A stretch of 64,000 bases of DNA, from positions 1 to 64,000 of the forward strand of contig JAXMAR010000016.1 in assembly GCA_046350295.1 (NCBI GenBank), read 5' to 3'. Of this stretch, positions 28,403 through 37,094 are shown in pieces. How positions within the stretch are numbered: position 1 is the first letter of the stretch; every line of letters begins with the position of its first letter. Below the pieces are notes generated by a model that worked only from the letters and a program-made list of their open reading frames with translations, was not told the DNA's origin and did no database searches. The translations under genes were made by a program, and so were the position numbers. This DNA is from JAXMAR01 sp046350295 (GTDB lineage: Bacteria > Planctomycetota > Planctomycetia > Gemmatales > Gemmataceae).

Positions 28403-28975
28403 ATGGCCACCGTCACCCCCTCGCCGAAAGAGCCGCCGGTTGTGAATGTGCCGAACATTCTCACCGCCAGCCGCCTCGGCATGGCCGTCGTCCTGTTCGT
28501 CTTCATCGAATTGAACCTGTGGCTCGCCTGCCTCATCACCTTCGCCCTCGCCGCCTTCACCGACTGGCTCGATGGCTACCTGGCCCGCAAGCTTCAGATG
28601 GGCAGCACCCTCGGCCGCAATCTCGATCCCCTCGTCGATAAGGTCCTCGTGTGCGGCGCCTACATCTTCCTCCTCCGACCGGGCACGGGACTCTACGCCT
28701 GGATGGTGACGGTCGTCGTCGGCCGCGAGCTGATCATCACCGGACTGCGCAGCTTCCTGGAGAACAAGGGAGCGACATTCGGCGCCGACTGGCTCGGAAA
28801 AATCAAGATGGTCTTGCAATGCGGCGCGTTGATCGCCATCTTCTGGGCCATGAGCGACCCGCAAGACTGGCTTGTGCTGACGCGCGACATCTTCATCTGG
28901 GGCATGCTGGTCTCGACGGCGTTCAGCGGCTTGCAGTATCTTTGGAAGGCGTTTTCGCTGCTCAAGTCGGAGTAG
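28403..28975 (+). CDS. pgsA: CDP-diacylglycerol-glycerol-3-phosphate 3-phosphatidyltransferase
   Basis: A 190-residue membrane enzyme that makes phosphatidylglycerol phosphate from CDP-diacylglycerol. The CDP-alcohol phosphotransferase motif D-x2-DG-x2-AR-x8-G-x3-D-x3-D is complete: D54, D57-G58, A61-R62, G71, D75 and D79. Hydrophobic helices flank it. Another CDP-alcohol phosphatidyltransferase is possible, but the N-terminus (NVPNILTASRLGMAVV) is typical of PgsA. Confidence 0.9.
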   Translation: MATVTPSPKEPPVVNVPNILTASRLGMAVVLFVFIELNLWLACLITFALAAFTDWLDGYLARKLQMGSTLGRNLDPLVDKVLVCGAYIFLLRPGTGLYAWMVTVVVGRELIITGLRSFLENKGATFGADWLGKIKMVLQCGALIAIFWAMSDPQDWLVLTRDIFIWGMLVSTAFSGLQYLWKAFSLLKSE

Positions 28976-29139
28976 AGATCTTGTCCGCCGGGAAAGACTT
29001 CCATCGCATCGGCGGAGCGGCAATTGAGAACCTGCGTCTGAAGCCGCGCGAACGGCGCTTGGGAAAGCCTGGCATTTCCGTATTGAAGGCCGATACGCCC
29101 GCTAGCCATGGCTTTCGTGACGACGACGGGGCATTGACC

Positions 29140-29490
29140 ATGAGAAAGAGAACCGTCAAACTGAGCGGGCGAAACGGGCAAAGTGTCGCCATGGCCGAGG
29201 TAACTCCCGAGTCCGATCGCTACGAGGGAACCGCCGACCTGCGCGATACTCCGCAAGAGGTCCTTTCCTTGTTTCAGGAGTTCGAGGAGATTGTGAACGG
29301 CCAAATGTTCAGTTTCCTCGATGAGATTCAGGGAAAGATCGCTGCCCTAGGGACGCAGGCAGTTTTCGACGACGGGGAACGAATCGACGTGAGGAATCTG
29401 CAGGTGTTTCCCGGCACGGGCGGTGTCTCGTTCGAGGCTGTGCCGGTATCGGGACAGACTGAATCTGTTAATGGCTCGGTTCGAGGATAG
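29140..29490 (+). CDS. hypothetical protein
   Basis: A 116-residue acidic protein beginning MRKRTVKLSGRNGQ with a helical centre (EVLSLFQEFEEIVNGQMFSF) and a beta-rich end (RIDVRNLQVFPGTGGVSF). I do not recognise the family. The upstream ATG-less extension toward 28976 is not conserved-looking. The last 68 bp overlap an alternative upstream start of the oxidoreductase frame, but that gene is better started at 29516, giving a 25-bp gap. Confidence 0.55.
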   Translation: MRKRTVKLSGRNGQSVAMAEVTPESDRYEGTADLRDTPQEVLSLFQEFEEIVNGQMFSFLDEIQGKIAALGTQAVFDDGERIDVRNLQVFPGTGGVSFEAVPVSGQTESVNGSVRG

Positions 29491-29515
29491 TCGGGTCCAT
29501 CGGAGCAACTTTGTC

Positions 29516-30559
29516 ATGCTAGGTTTCGCCATCGTCGGCTGTGGCATGATCGCGCGCTTTCACGCGCGGGCCTTGGCGGATGTTCCAAACGCCAAGCTTG
29601 TCGCGCTGGTCAGCCGGTCCGCGGCAAGCGCCAAGAAGCTGGCGACGGAGCTGGGCCAGGACGTGTTTCTCGCCACCGAGCTAGCGCAGGTCCTCGAACG
29701 GCCGGACGTCCATGTCGTCATCATCACCACGCCGTCCGGCGCCCACATGGAGCCGGCAGTGGCGGCGGCGAGCGCGGGCAAGCATGTCGTCGTCGAGAAG
29801 CCGCTGGAAATCGCGCTCGAGCGCTGCGATCGCATCATCGACGCGTGCGACAGGAACAAGGTGAAGCTCTGCACGATCTTCCCCAGTCGCTTCGGGGACG
29901 CGAACGTCGAGCTCAAGAAGGCGGTCACGGCCGGGCGCTTCGGCCGGCTCACCCTGGGGGAGACGACGTGCAAGTGGTGGCGGCCGCAATCGTACTACGA
30001 CGAAGGGGGCTGGAAGGGAACGCAGGCGCTCGACGGCGGCGGGGCGCTGATGAACCAGGCGATCCACAACGTCGACCTGCTCCTCTGGATGATGGGACCG
30101 GTGAAGACGATCGCCGGCTTCACCGCCATGCTGGCCCACGAGCGCATCGAGGTCGAGGACTCGGCGGTCGCGGCGCTGCGGTTCGCGAGCGGCGCTCTCG
30201 GCGTCATCCAGGCGACGACCAGCGTCTGGCCGGGGCTTCCCAAGACGATCGCGGTTCACGGGGACAAGGGCTCCGCCGTCATCGAGCAAGACGACCTCGT
30301 GCGCTGGGAGTTCAATCCGCCGACACCCGACGACGAGGCATTACGCCAGCGCTTCGCCGTCAAGACGGGCGCCTCCGGCGGTTCCAGCAATCCCGCCGCC
30401 ATCTCCCACGTCGGCCACGCCCGGCAGCTTGCCGATTTCGTGCAAGCCATCGAGGCGGGCCGGGCGCCGCTGGTGGACGGCCGCGAGGGACGGCGGGCGG
30501 TTGAAGTGATCCTGGGTGTTTACGAGTCGATGCGGAAGCGCAGTATTGTCGACCTCTAG
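29516..30559 (+). CDS. Gfo/Idh/MocA family NAD(P)-dependent oxidoreductase
   Basis: A 347-residue protein. The N-terminal Rossmann fold has the dinucleotide motif AIVGCGMIA (residues 5-13), and the family motif EKP occurs at 94-96 with the catalytic-type lysine K95. The C-terminal domain includes DGGGALMNQAIHNVDLLLWM, with the conserved histidine-aspartate of substrate binding. Members oxidise sugars or polyols; planctomycetes have many and the substrate cannot be assigned. The start at 29516 puts the Rossmann motif at the usual position; an upstream in-frame start at 29423 would add an unlikely extension. Confidence 0.9.
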   Translation: MLGFAIVGCGMIARFHARALADVPNAKLVALVSRSAASAKKLATELGQDVFLATELAQVLERPDVHVVIITTPSGAHMEPAVAAASAGKHVVVEKPLEIALERCDRIIDACDRNKVKLCTIFPSRFGDANVELKKAVTAGRFGRLTLGETTCKWWRPQSYYDEGGWKGTQALDGGGALMNQAIHNVDLLLWMMGPVKTIAGFTAMLAHERIEVEDSAVAALRFASGALGVIQATTSVWPGLPKTIAVHGDKGSAVIEQDDLVRWEFNPPTPDDEALRQRFAVKTGASGGSSNPAAISHVGHARQLADFVQAIEAGRAPLVDGREGRRAVEVILGVYESMRKRSIVDL

Positions 30560-30586
30560 ACGGCATCGGCCAATGGAGTGGCCCTC

Positions 30587-31525
30587 ATGTCCGAGAAAAA
30601 ACGCTCTCCGGCTCTCGATTACGTCGTCTACGCGGTCATCCGCCTCGTTGTCTGCGTGTTGCAGGCCCTCTCCTTTCGCGCCGCGTGCCGCTTCGCCGAC
30701 CTCCTCGCCTGGCTCGCGTATCAGGTCGACAAGCGGCATCGCGAGGTCGCGAAGGAGAACCTGCGGCACGCCTTCCCCGGTGTTTACAACGAACAGGAGC
30801 TGGATCACCTTGTCCGTCACGTCTATCGACATTTCTGTCTACTCCTGGTCGAGATCGTTCACTTGCCGCGGCGGCTGCATCAGGAGAACTGGACAAAACA
30901 CGTCGACTATCGCACCCCCGAGGAAGGCCGCCGTCTGGTCGTCACGCTGATCTCCGGCCGGCCCGTCCTGCTCGCCACGGGGCATTTCGGCAACTGGGAG
31001 CTTTCGAGCTATCTGCTCGGCCTGCTCGGCTTCCGCATCGCCGCCATCGCCCGGCCCATCGACAACCCGTACCTCGACGCCTACCTGCGCCGCTTCCGCG
31101 AGGCGCACGGGCAGACGATCCTCAACAAGAACGGCGACTTCGACAGGATCCAGAAGGTGCTCGATGAAGCGGGCATCCTGGGGACGCTGGCCGATCAGGA
31201 CGCCGGCGCCAAGGGCCTGTTCGTCGACTTCTTCAATCGCCCGGCATCGACGCACAAGGCGCTGGCGCTGCTCGCGCTCGAGCATGAGGTGATGATCGTG
31301 GTAGTCGCGGCCGCGCGGATTGGCGAGCCGCTGAAATACCAGGTGATGGTCGAGGACGTGATCGACCCGCGCGAGTACGCGGGCCGGCCGGACGCGGTCA
31401 AGGCGCTGACGCAGCGCTACATGCACGCCATCGAGCGCATGGTGCGGCAGCATCCGGAACAGTATTTCTGGCTGCACCGCCGCTGGAAGCACCAGCCGGC
31501 GGCGAAGAAGAAGCGGGCGGCTTGA
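30587..31525 (+). CDS. LpxL/HtrB-like lysophospholipid acyltransferase
   Basis: A 312-residue protein with one N-terminal hydrophobic helix (residues 12-30) and the acyltransferase motif HFGNWE (H133, E138). It also shows AKENLRHAFPG and GILGTLADQDAG, both conserved in lipid A late acyltransferases. It would transfer an acyl chain from acyl-ACP to a lipid A precursor or related lipid at the cytoplasmic membrane, consistent with an outer membrane in planctomycetes. The ATG at 30587 with GGAG upstream is preferred to the GTG at 30578. Confidence 0.88.
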   Translation: MSEKKRSPALDYVVYAVIRLVVCVLQALSFRAACRFADLLAWLAYQVDKRHREVAKENLRHAFPGVYNEQELDHLVRHVYRHFCLLLVEIVHLPRRLHQENWTKHVDYRTPEEGRRLVVTLISGRPVLLATGHFGNWELSSYLLGLLGFRIAAIARPIDNPYLDAYLRRFREAHGQTILNKNGDFDRIQKVLDEAGILGTLADQDAGAKGLFVDFFNRPASTHKALALLALEHEVMIVVVAAARIGEPLKYQVMVEDVIDPREYAGRPDAVKALTQRYMHAIERMVRQHPEQYFWLHRRWKHQPAAKKKRAA

Positions 31526-31603
31526 GGGATGACAAGGTGAGCGGGTGAAAAGGTGAGTGGCTGAAAGGCGTGGAATGCTCCACGCTCGAATATGCCCGTC
31601 GTC

Positions 31604-32605
31604 TCATTTCAGCAGCAGCTCTTGGCGTCGCAATTCCTGGAGTCGCGGCAGCCCGCCGCAGACGTTCAAGTACTCGTCGAAGTCTCTCACGCCGAAGATA
31701 TGGCGATCGAGAAACTCCAGATAGCGCTGCGGGTCGCGTTCCACGTCCAGCCAGTGTCTCAGGTGGTCCTCATCCGAGAAATACTCGTACGGCATGTTGC
31801 CGGGATAACTGCCGTAAGGGACTTCGCAAACCGCATCGACGCAATAGAAGGGGATGATCGTCTGCGTCGGATCGCGGCGAATCTCGTCGGCGGGAATGAG
31901 GCGCTCGCAGGTGATGATGAGCTTGCGGGCGGCGCGGGCGATGTCGAAGTCGGCGACGCTCGTGCCGCGGATGCGGCAGTTGCCGTAGCAATCGGCCTCG
32001 TGGACGTGGATGGCGGCGATGTCGGGGTAGAGCGCGGGCAGCGCGGCGAGCTTTTCGCCGGTGTACGGGCATTCGATCACCTTGGCCGCGCTCTGGCGGA
32101 AGGTGTCCGTGCCGAGCATCGAGCGCGTGGGCAGGAACGGCAGCCCCATGGCGGCGGCCTTGAAGCGGACGGCCAGAGCGTAGTTGCTCCATTCGCACAA
32201 CTCGATCTCGCCCGATTCGACGATGCGCCGCGCGTGGGGCGAGAGACCGCGCGCTTCCAGGCCGATGATGTAGGCGATGTCGACGCGGCGCAGCGTGCGG
32301 CCGCGGCCGGTCTGGTTGCCGGCGCAGAGGATCTGGAAATCGTGCGTGGCCGTATGTCCGGCGAGGGTAAGGTCCTGTTTCTTCTGGCGGAGGATTTCGT
32401 GGCAGATGGCGGACGGCAAACGGTCGGCGCCGAAGCCGCCGATGGCGAGGTAGTCGCGGTCGCTGACAAGGCGAGCGACGGCGTCGGCGACGGTCGTGAC
32501 CTTGTTGCTTTGAGCGCGGGGCTTGTCGTGAAAGAACTCCCGCGCGTGATTCGCGGAGGGGTCCGTGAAGAGAGGGCGCTCGCCGGAAGGGAAAGGGGAA
32601 TGCAT
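31604..32605 (-). CDS. CoA-transferase subunit A (GctA-like)
   Basis: A 333-residue protein with the CoA-transferase family I alpha-subunit glycine motif (LAIGGFGADRLP) and RSMLGTDTF, LYPDIAAIHVHEADCYGN and GTSVADFDIARAARKLI segments seen in glutaconate CoA-transferase-like subunits. These enzymes move CoA between carboxylic acids and normally need a beta subunit encoded next door. No beta-subunit gene is visible on either side. The frame extends to 32692 but crosses a dispersed repeat, so I use the ATG at 32605; the actual start may be slightly further downstream. Confidence 0.82.
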   Translation of the reverse strand: MHSPFPSGERPLFTDPSANHAREFFHDKPRAQSNKVTTVADAVARLVSDRDYLAIGGFGADRLPSAICHEILRQKKQDLTLAGHTATHDFQILCAGNQTGRGRTLRRVDIAYIIGLEARGLSPHARRIVESGEIELCEWSNYALAVRFKAAAMGLPFLPTRSMLGTDTFRQSAAKVIECPYTGEKLAALPALYPDIAAIHVHEADCYGNCRIRGTSVADFDIARAARKLIITCERLIPADEIRRDPTQTIIPFYCVDAVCEVPYGSYPGNMPYEYFSDEDHLRHWLDVERDPQRYLEFLDRHIFGVRDFDEYLNVCGGLPRLQELRRQELLLK

Positions 32606-32659
32606 GGCGACGGTCGAGAGGGCTCCTGCCAAGCCGGTTGCGTCGGCGGCGGTGGCGCC

Positions 32660-32685
32660 CGGCTCGGCAGGAGCCTCGCCCTCCC
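32660..32685. repeat. 26-bp dispersed repeat, copy 2
   Basis: Identical over 26 bp to 19186-19211. It lies in the gap between the CoA-transferase and TPR genes. Read through on the minus strand it would encode a spurious REGEAPAEPG-type N-terminal extension of the CoA-transferase. Confidence 0.7.
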
Positions 32686-32702
32686 GGGCCATCCACGTTC
32701 GC

Positions 32703-33131
32703 TCAGCGGCTGTCGAACTCGCGCAGGATTTGCTTGAAGCGGGGGTCGTTGCGGATGAAATCGAGGTCGCGGTCCTCGCGCATGTAGCGAAAGTCGCGGT
32801 AGCCGAGCTCGATGGCGCGTCGCAACGTCTTGATGGCCGGGTCGGTTTTCTTGAGAAGAGCGAAGCTACAGGCGAGATTGTAATGAGCCAGCGGGTCTAG
32901 CGGACGGAGTTGCACGAGGCGTTTGTCGATATGCAGGCTCTCGGCGAAGCGGCCTTTCAACGTGAGGTTGTTCCCCTGAACCCGCAGCACGTCGAGGTAT
33001 TCGGGACAGCGTTTCAAAATGCCATCGAAGAACTCAATCTCGAAGTCGAGCTGCGATTGCTCGGGCGAGCGCACCAGGGCGCCCTTGGTAGCCGTCGATT
33101 CTTCCCCGGAATGCTTGCCTTTGCCGGTCAT
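32703..33131 (-). CDS. small tetratricopeptide-repeat protein
   Basis: A 142-residue protein with TPR-like helices: FFDGILKRCPEYLDVLRVQG, KRLVQLRPLDPLAHYNLACS and AIKTLRRAIELGYRDFRYM, ending DPRFKQILREFDSR. TPR units mediate protein contacts; the partner is unknown. The ATG at 33131 follows non-conserved Arg-rich sequence and begins MTGKGKHSGEES. It shares its strand with the CoA-transferase gene. Confidence 0.75.
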   Translation of the reverse strand: MTGKGKHSGEESTATKGALVRSPEQSQLDFEIEFFDGILKRCPEYLDVLRVQGNNLTLKGRFAESLHIDKRLVQLRPLDPLAHYNLACSFALLKKTDPAIKTLRRAIELGYRDFRYMREDRDLDFIRNDPRFKQILREFDSR

Positions 33132-33349
33132 TGGTGGCGCCTCGGGTGATGCTTGCAAGTCGAGTCGATCCTGTCGTCGCGTTTTCAATATAGCCAAGGC
33201 GCCGACCGGACGCAATCGGCGCGAGCAAGAAAGAACGCGACATTTCTCGCCGGCCGCGAAGCGAGAGAGGACGGGGCAAACTCTCCCGATTGCTTGGTCT
33301 GGTTGGGGGTGCGAGGGCAGATACGGAGGAGCGGGTGGATCGTCGCGAC

Positions 33350-34240
33350 TCAGGCGTGGCGGAGGGTGAAGACGGCGATCTCGGGACGAACGCCGTAACG
33401 CAGCTTGAGGCCGAAGCCGACACCTTTGTTGACGTAGACCGTGCTCTTGCCATGGCGGTAAAAGCCCGCGGCGAAGCGGCGTCCCTTCGGGCCCAGCGCG
33501 ACCGGGCCGACCAAGGGGAGCTTGACCTGACCGCCATGAGTGTGGCCGCTCAGCATCAGGTCGCAGCGGTGCTCGCCGAGGCGCTCGATGGTGCATGGGT
33601 TGTGGGCCAGGACAATGCGCGGCGTGTTGGGGCAGAGGCCGGCGAGCGCGAGGTGCGGATCGCACACGCGACTCCAGAGGTCGGCGACGCCGGAGAGGAA
33701 GATGTGACGGTCGCCGCGGGTCAACGGCAGCGTCTCGTTGTGCAGGACGCGAATGCCGCGGTTGGAGAGAGCGTCGGCGACGGTTTGGTGGAGCGTCTTG
33801 TAACGGCGGTAGCCGAGAGAGTTGCGCACCGAGTAGTCGTGATTGCCCAGGACGGCGTAGACGCCCAGTGGGGCGTGCAAGCGGCCGAGAACGCGCGCCA
33901 CGTCGTCGACATGGCGGCCGCCCTTGTGGATGTAATCGCCGGTGAGTACGACGGCGTCGGCGGCCTCGGCCATGGCGGCGTCGACCGCTTCATTCAAATA
34001 CTTGGGCGTGACGTGCTTGCCGGCATGGAAGTCGGTCATCTGCACGAGACGCAGGCCGTGATGACTATCGGGGAGGGAAGCGATGGGGATGTCGTGGCGG
34101 TTGACTTCGAGCCAGGTGGGTTCAACGTGAACGGCATAGGTCCAGCGGGCCCAGTTGCGTCCGATCCAGCGCGCCAGCCGGCCGGCGCCGGCCGGTTGGG
34201 AGGCTTCGCGGCGAAGCCAGGCGAAGACGTTCTGTAGCAT
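33350..34240 (-). CDS. metallophosphoesterase (YaeI/YkuE-like)
   Basis: A 296-residue protein with the five calcineurin-like metal-binding blocks: QMTDFHAG (D70, H72), LTGDYIHKGG (D102), VLGNHDY (N133, H134), LAHNP (H213) and SGHTHGGQ (H233, H235). The N-terminal part is basic and aromatic but not a clear signal. Relatives hydrolyse phosphoesters including UDP-diacylglucosamine or membrane lipids; specificity is not determinable. The start at 34240 was chosen because upstream codons are unlike a protein. Confidence 0.9.
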   Translation of the reverse strand: MLQNVFAWLRREASQPAGAGRLARWIGRNWARWTYAVHVEPTWLEVNRHDIPIASLPDSHHGLRLVQMTDFHAGKHVTPKYLNEAVDAAMAEAADAVVLTGDYIHKGGRHVDDVARVLGRLHAPLGVYAVLGNHDYSVRNSLGYRRYKTLHQTVADALSNRGIRVLHNETLPLTRGDRHIFLSGVADLWSRVCDPHLALAGLCPNTPRIVLAHNPCTIERLGEHRCDLMLSGHTHGGQVKLPLVGPVALGPKGRRFAAGFYRHGKSTVYVNKGVGFGLKLRYGVRPEIAVFTLRHA

Positions 34241-34354
34241 GAGCCCTTCGTCGTTGGCGGAGCAGTTTCTCCAGGCGGACTCTTTATTATAGCAGAGCGT
34301 AAGCGCGTGTGAGCGCTTTGCGTAGGATCGGAGCGCGAAGCGAGCGCAACAAGA

Positions 34355-34376
34355 AGGCGCCGGGTCAGCGGCGCCT
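34355..34376 (-). terminator. possible terminator of the acidic-protein gene
   Basis: On the minus strand AGGCGCC, an 8-nt loop and GGCGCCT are followed by TCTTGTT, 12 bp after the stop of the acidic gene. The stem is 7 bp and the T run is interrupted. Confidence 0.45.
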
Positions 34377-34387
34377 GAGTGGATCAA

Positions 34388-34795
34388 TCAATCCTCGTCC
34401 TCTTCGTCCTCCTCGTCTTCGTCCTCATCCTCGTCATCGTCGTCAAGATCCTCGTCATCATCGAATTCCTCGTCGTCAAAATCCTCGTCGTCGAAATCCT
34501 CGTCCTCTTCGAAGTCCTCGTCCTCTTCGAACTCTTCGTCTTCAAAGTCTTCGTCTTCTTCGTCGAAATCCTCATCGAAGTCTTCGTCTTCGAAGTCCTT
34601 GTCTTCGTCTGTGTCGCCTTCCTCCTCTTCGTCCTCTTCCTCCTCTTCGCTCTCCTCCCCTTCATCGCCTTCGTCATCGTCGTCTTTCGACGCCTTCTTC
34701 GCGGCAAAAAGATCGAACGACGGCTCCGGGAGCCACGTGAGGCCGTTTCCCGTCAACTCCCCCTGCAGCGTTTCCAACAATGTACCGCCAAGCAT
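34388..34795 (-). CDS. extremely acidic protein with Asp/Glu/Phe repeat tail
   Basis: A 135-residue protein. The first 35 residues are ordinary (MLGGTLLETLQGELTGNGLT). From about residue 38 the protein is almost only Asp and Glu with a phenylalanine every four to seven residues, in units like DEDFDEDF and EEFEEDEDFE. Nine such Phe positions are visible. GAGGAG lies 6 nt before the ATG at 34795, a strong ribosome-binding site, which supports real expression. Highly acidic tails can mimic nucleic acids, bind basic proteins or calcium; no homologue-based function is known to me. It is not a membrane or secreted protein. Confidence 0.7.
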   Translation of the reverse strand: MLGGTLLETLQGELTGNGLTWLPEPSFDLFAAKKASKDDDDEGDEGEESEEEEEDEEEEGDTDEDKDFEDEDFDEDFDEEDEDFEDEEFEEDEDFEEDEDFDDEDFDDEEFDDDEDLDDDDEDEDEDEEDEEDED

Positions 34796-35123
34796 CACTG
34801 GCTCCTCGTGAAAGAGCTTCCTGGTGTATCGTCGTACCCGTATATCGGCCAACTTTGCTCGGAGGCCGCTCCAAAACAGGGCCGAATCCCCGTTTTGAGC
34901 CCCCCAACCATGATGATTCCGCCAAGGGCGGACGCGCCATGCGCAAGGTTGATTCAGTTGCGTTCGAGTCTAGCTACAAAAGCGTTTGCGGCTCGTCAAG
35001 CAAGCCCGTTCCGCTCTTTTTTTCAGGCCTTTTTTGAGCATAGGACAATCGGGCAGGGCGGCCAGATTCCCGTTCGGAAGAGCGCTTCGCGCGCATCCAG
35101 GACCGATGTCCGACCAGAGCGGC
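34796..35123. other. intergenic region between the acidic protein and ABC-F genes
   Basis: This 328-bp gap contains no supported gene. A run TTTTTTCAGGCCTTTTTT near 35018-35035 is locally T-rich but pairs with no clear hairpin. A promoter for the acidic gene would be expected here; none is convincing. Confidence 0.4.
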
Positions 35124-37025
35124 TCAGTTCAATTCCACCGCTTCCTCCCAGTGCTCATAAAGCTGCTGGAGCCTCGTCTTCGTTTCCTCGAAGCCGTCCA
35201 TCGTCTCCTTGACCTTGGCAGCATCACGGTAGAGGTCGCCGGAAGCCAGGAGGGCCTCCAGCTCGCGCAGCCGGGTCTCCGCGGCGGCGATATCGGCTTC
35301 CAGGTCCTCCACCTTCCGATACGGAAAACGTCGCTTGGGCTTGCCGCGGGTCGATTTCGCCTCGACCCGAGCCGCCGCCGCCGGCTTGGTCTCCCGCGGC
35401 TGCGCCGGCTTCTCCTCTTCCTGAAGGGCCCGCATGCGTTCATAGGTATCGTAGTTGCCATGGATGACCTGGACCTGCCCCGTGCCATCCAGAACCAGGA
35501 GCAGATCGACGACCCGGTTGAGAAAATAACGGTCGTGGCTGACGACGATCGCCGTTCCCTCGTATTCGAGCAGCGCCTGCTCGAGCGCGTCGCAGGCCCA
35601 GAGGTCCAGATGGTTCGTCGGCTCATCCAGGACCAGGACGTTGACCCCCTGCGCGACCAACCGCGCCAGCGCCGCCCGGCTTTTCTCCCCCCCCGATAAT
35701 TCGCCGACGGGCTGATACACCTGGTCGCCGGTCAGTCCAAAGCGGCCCAGCAGGTCGCGCATCGCCTGCTCGGTGGCGTCCGCGTCCTCGTGCGGCCAGA
35801 CGGCGCGAATAACCGGCTTCTCCGCCGGGAGCATTTGCAGCTGTTGATCGTAGTAACCGACCTCGACGAGATGGCCGCGTTCGATCTTGCCTTCGTCCGG
35901 CTCGATCTCGCCCAAGAGGATCTTGAGGAGGGTGGTCTTGCCGCTGCCGTTGGGCCCCATGATGCCGAGGCGTTTGCCGCGCGGCAGGGCGAAGTTGAGG
36001 CCGCGGAAGAGGGGCCGGTCGTAGCTTTTGCCGAGGTTCTCCGCGCGGAAGATGATGTCGCCGGTGCGGCGCACCGCGCCGAAGCGCATGTGGGGCGCCT
36101 CGATCATGGTCGGGCGCTCGACGCGCTCGATCCGGTCAATCGCCTTCTGGCGCGAGGCCGCCTGCTTGTGCAGCGTGCCGTAATGAACGCGGCGGATGTA
36201 TTCTTCCTGCTTCTCGATGTACTCCTTTTGCGCCTCCCAGGCTTTGAGGTCCTGTTCGTAGCGCTCGCGCCTGAGCCGCCAGTATTGCTGGTAGTTCCCC
36301 GGGTAGGCGTTGATTCGCCGGCGGTTCATCTCGAAGATCTTGGTGACGACGCGATCGAGGAAATAGCGGTCGTGGCTTACGATCAGCATCGCTTCGGGCT
36401 GCTTGACGAGGTAGTCCTCGAGCCAGCGCAGGCCGGCGATGTCGAGGTGGTTGCTCGGCTCGTCCAGGAGCATCACGTCGGGCGCCGAGAGCAGCAGCTT
36501 GGCGAGCATGAGCCGGCTCTGCTGGCCGCCGCTGAAGGTGTCGACGGAGCGGTCGTAGTCTTCGCGGCGAAAGCCGAGGCCGTCGAGCACTTCCTCGACG
36601 CGGTGGTCGACGTTGTAGGCGTCGTGCCAGCGCAGCATCTCGTTGAGGCGGTCGTAGCGCGCCACCAGGCTCTTGCGTTCCGCCTCGTCGGTCGCGGCCG
36701 CCAGCTTCTCGGCCGTGTGCACCATGTCCTCATGAGCGGCGATCAGGCCGTCGAGGGCGTGGCGTGTTTCGAGGAACAGGGACCGTCCCGGGGCGAAGTC
36801 GGGCTGCTGCCGCAAGAGGACCGCGCGGGCGCCGGCGTGGAGACGCACCTCGCCGGTGTCCGGCTGATCGAGGCCGGCGAGGATGCGCATGAGCGTCGTC
36901 TTTCCCACCCCGTTGGGTCCGACGAGGCCGACGCGCTGGCCATGGTAAAGCTCGAAGCCCAAGTCCTCGAAGAGAGGCTCGGCGTCGAAGCCGCGCGAGA
37001 GGCCGGAGCAGCTGAGGAGGAGCAT
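35124..37025 (-). CDS. ABC-F family ATPase (Uup-like)
   Basis: A 633-residue protein with two nucleotide-binding domains and no membrane domain. The first has Walker A GPNGVGKT (residues 36-43), the signature FSGGQQSRLMLAKLL and LLDEPSNHLD. The second has GPNGSGKT, LSGGEKSRAALARLV and LDEPTNHLD. The linker between them contains the charged ABC-F interdomain helices, and the C-terminus (AAETRLRELEALLAS) is a coiled-coil like Uup. ABC-F proteins act on ribosomes, or, for Uup, in DNA-related processes. The family call is firm; the branch is inferred from the C-terminal coiled coil. Confidence 0.9.
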   Translation of the reverse strand: MLLLSCSGLSRGFDAEPLFEDLGFELYHGQRVGLVGPNGVGKTTLMRILAGLDQPDTGEVRLHAGARAVLLRQQPDFAPGRSLFLETRHALDGLIAAHEDMVHTAEKLAAATDEAERKSLVARYDRLNEMLRWHDAYNVDHRVEEVLDGLGFRREDYDRSVDTFSGGQQSRLMLAKLLLSAPDVMLLDEPSNHLDIAGLRWLEDYLVKQPEAMLIVSHDRYFLDRVVTKIFEMNRRRINAYPGNYQQYWRLRRERYEQDLKAWEAQKEYIEKQEEYIRRVHYGTLHKQAASRQKAIDRIERVERPTMIEAPHMRFGAVRRTGDIIFRAENLGKSYDRPLFRGLNFALPRGKRLGIMGPNGSGKTTLLKILLGEIEPDEGKIERGHLVEVGYYDQQLQMLPAEKPVIRAVWPHEDADATEQAMRDLLGRFGLTGDQVYQPVGELSGGEKSRAALARLVAQGVNVLVLDEPTNHLDLWACDALEQALLEYEGTAIVVSHDRYFLNRVVDLLLVLDGTGQVQVIHGNYDTYERMRALQEEEKPAQPRETKPAAAARVEAKSTRGKPKRRFPYRKVEDLEADIAAAETRLRELEALLASGDLYRDAAKVKETMDGFEETKTRLQQLYEHWEEAVELN

Positions 37026-37094
37026 GGGGTCTTTGTAACGAAGGGCGAACCGGTAAGCTAGACGAGACGGGAGGCGGCGATGAAAGGCGACGGC

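Noticed and set aside
32606..32692. N-terminal extension of the CoA-transferase to 32692
   Set aside because: It translates the dispersed 26-bp repeat and unlike family members adds a low-complexity start.
31592..32737. Long plus-strand open frame opposite the CoA-transferase gene
   Set aside because: It is the complement of a clear CoA-transferase and shows no recognisable motifs.
35790..37061. Long plus-strand open frame opposite the ABC-F gene
   Set aside because: Antisense to an ABC-F gene with complete Walker and signature motifs.
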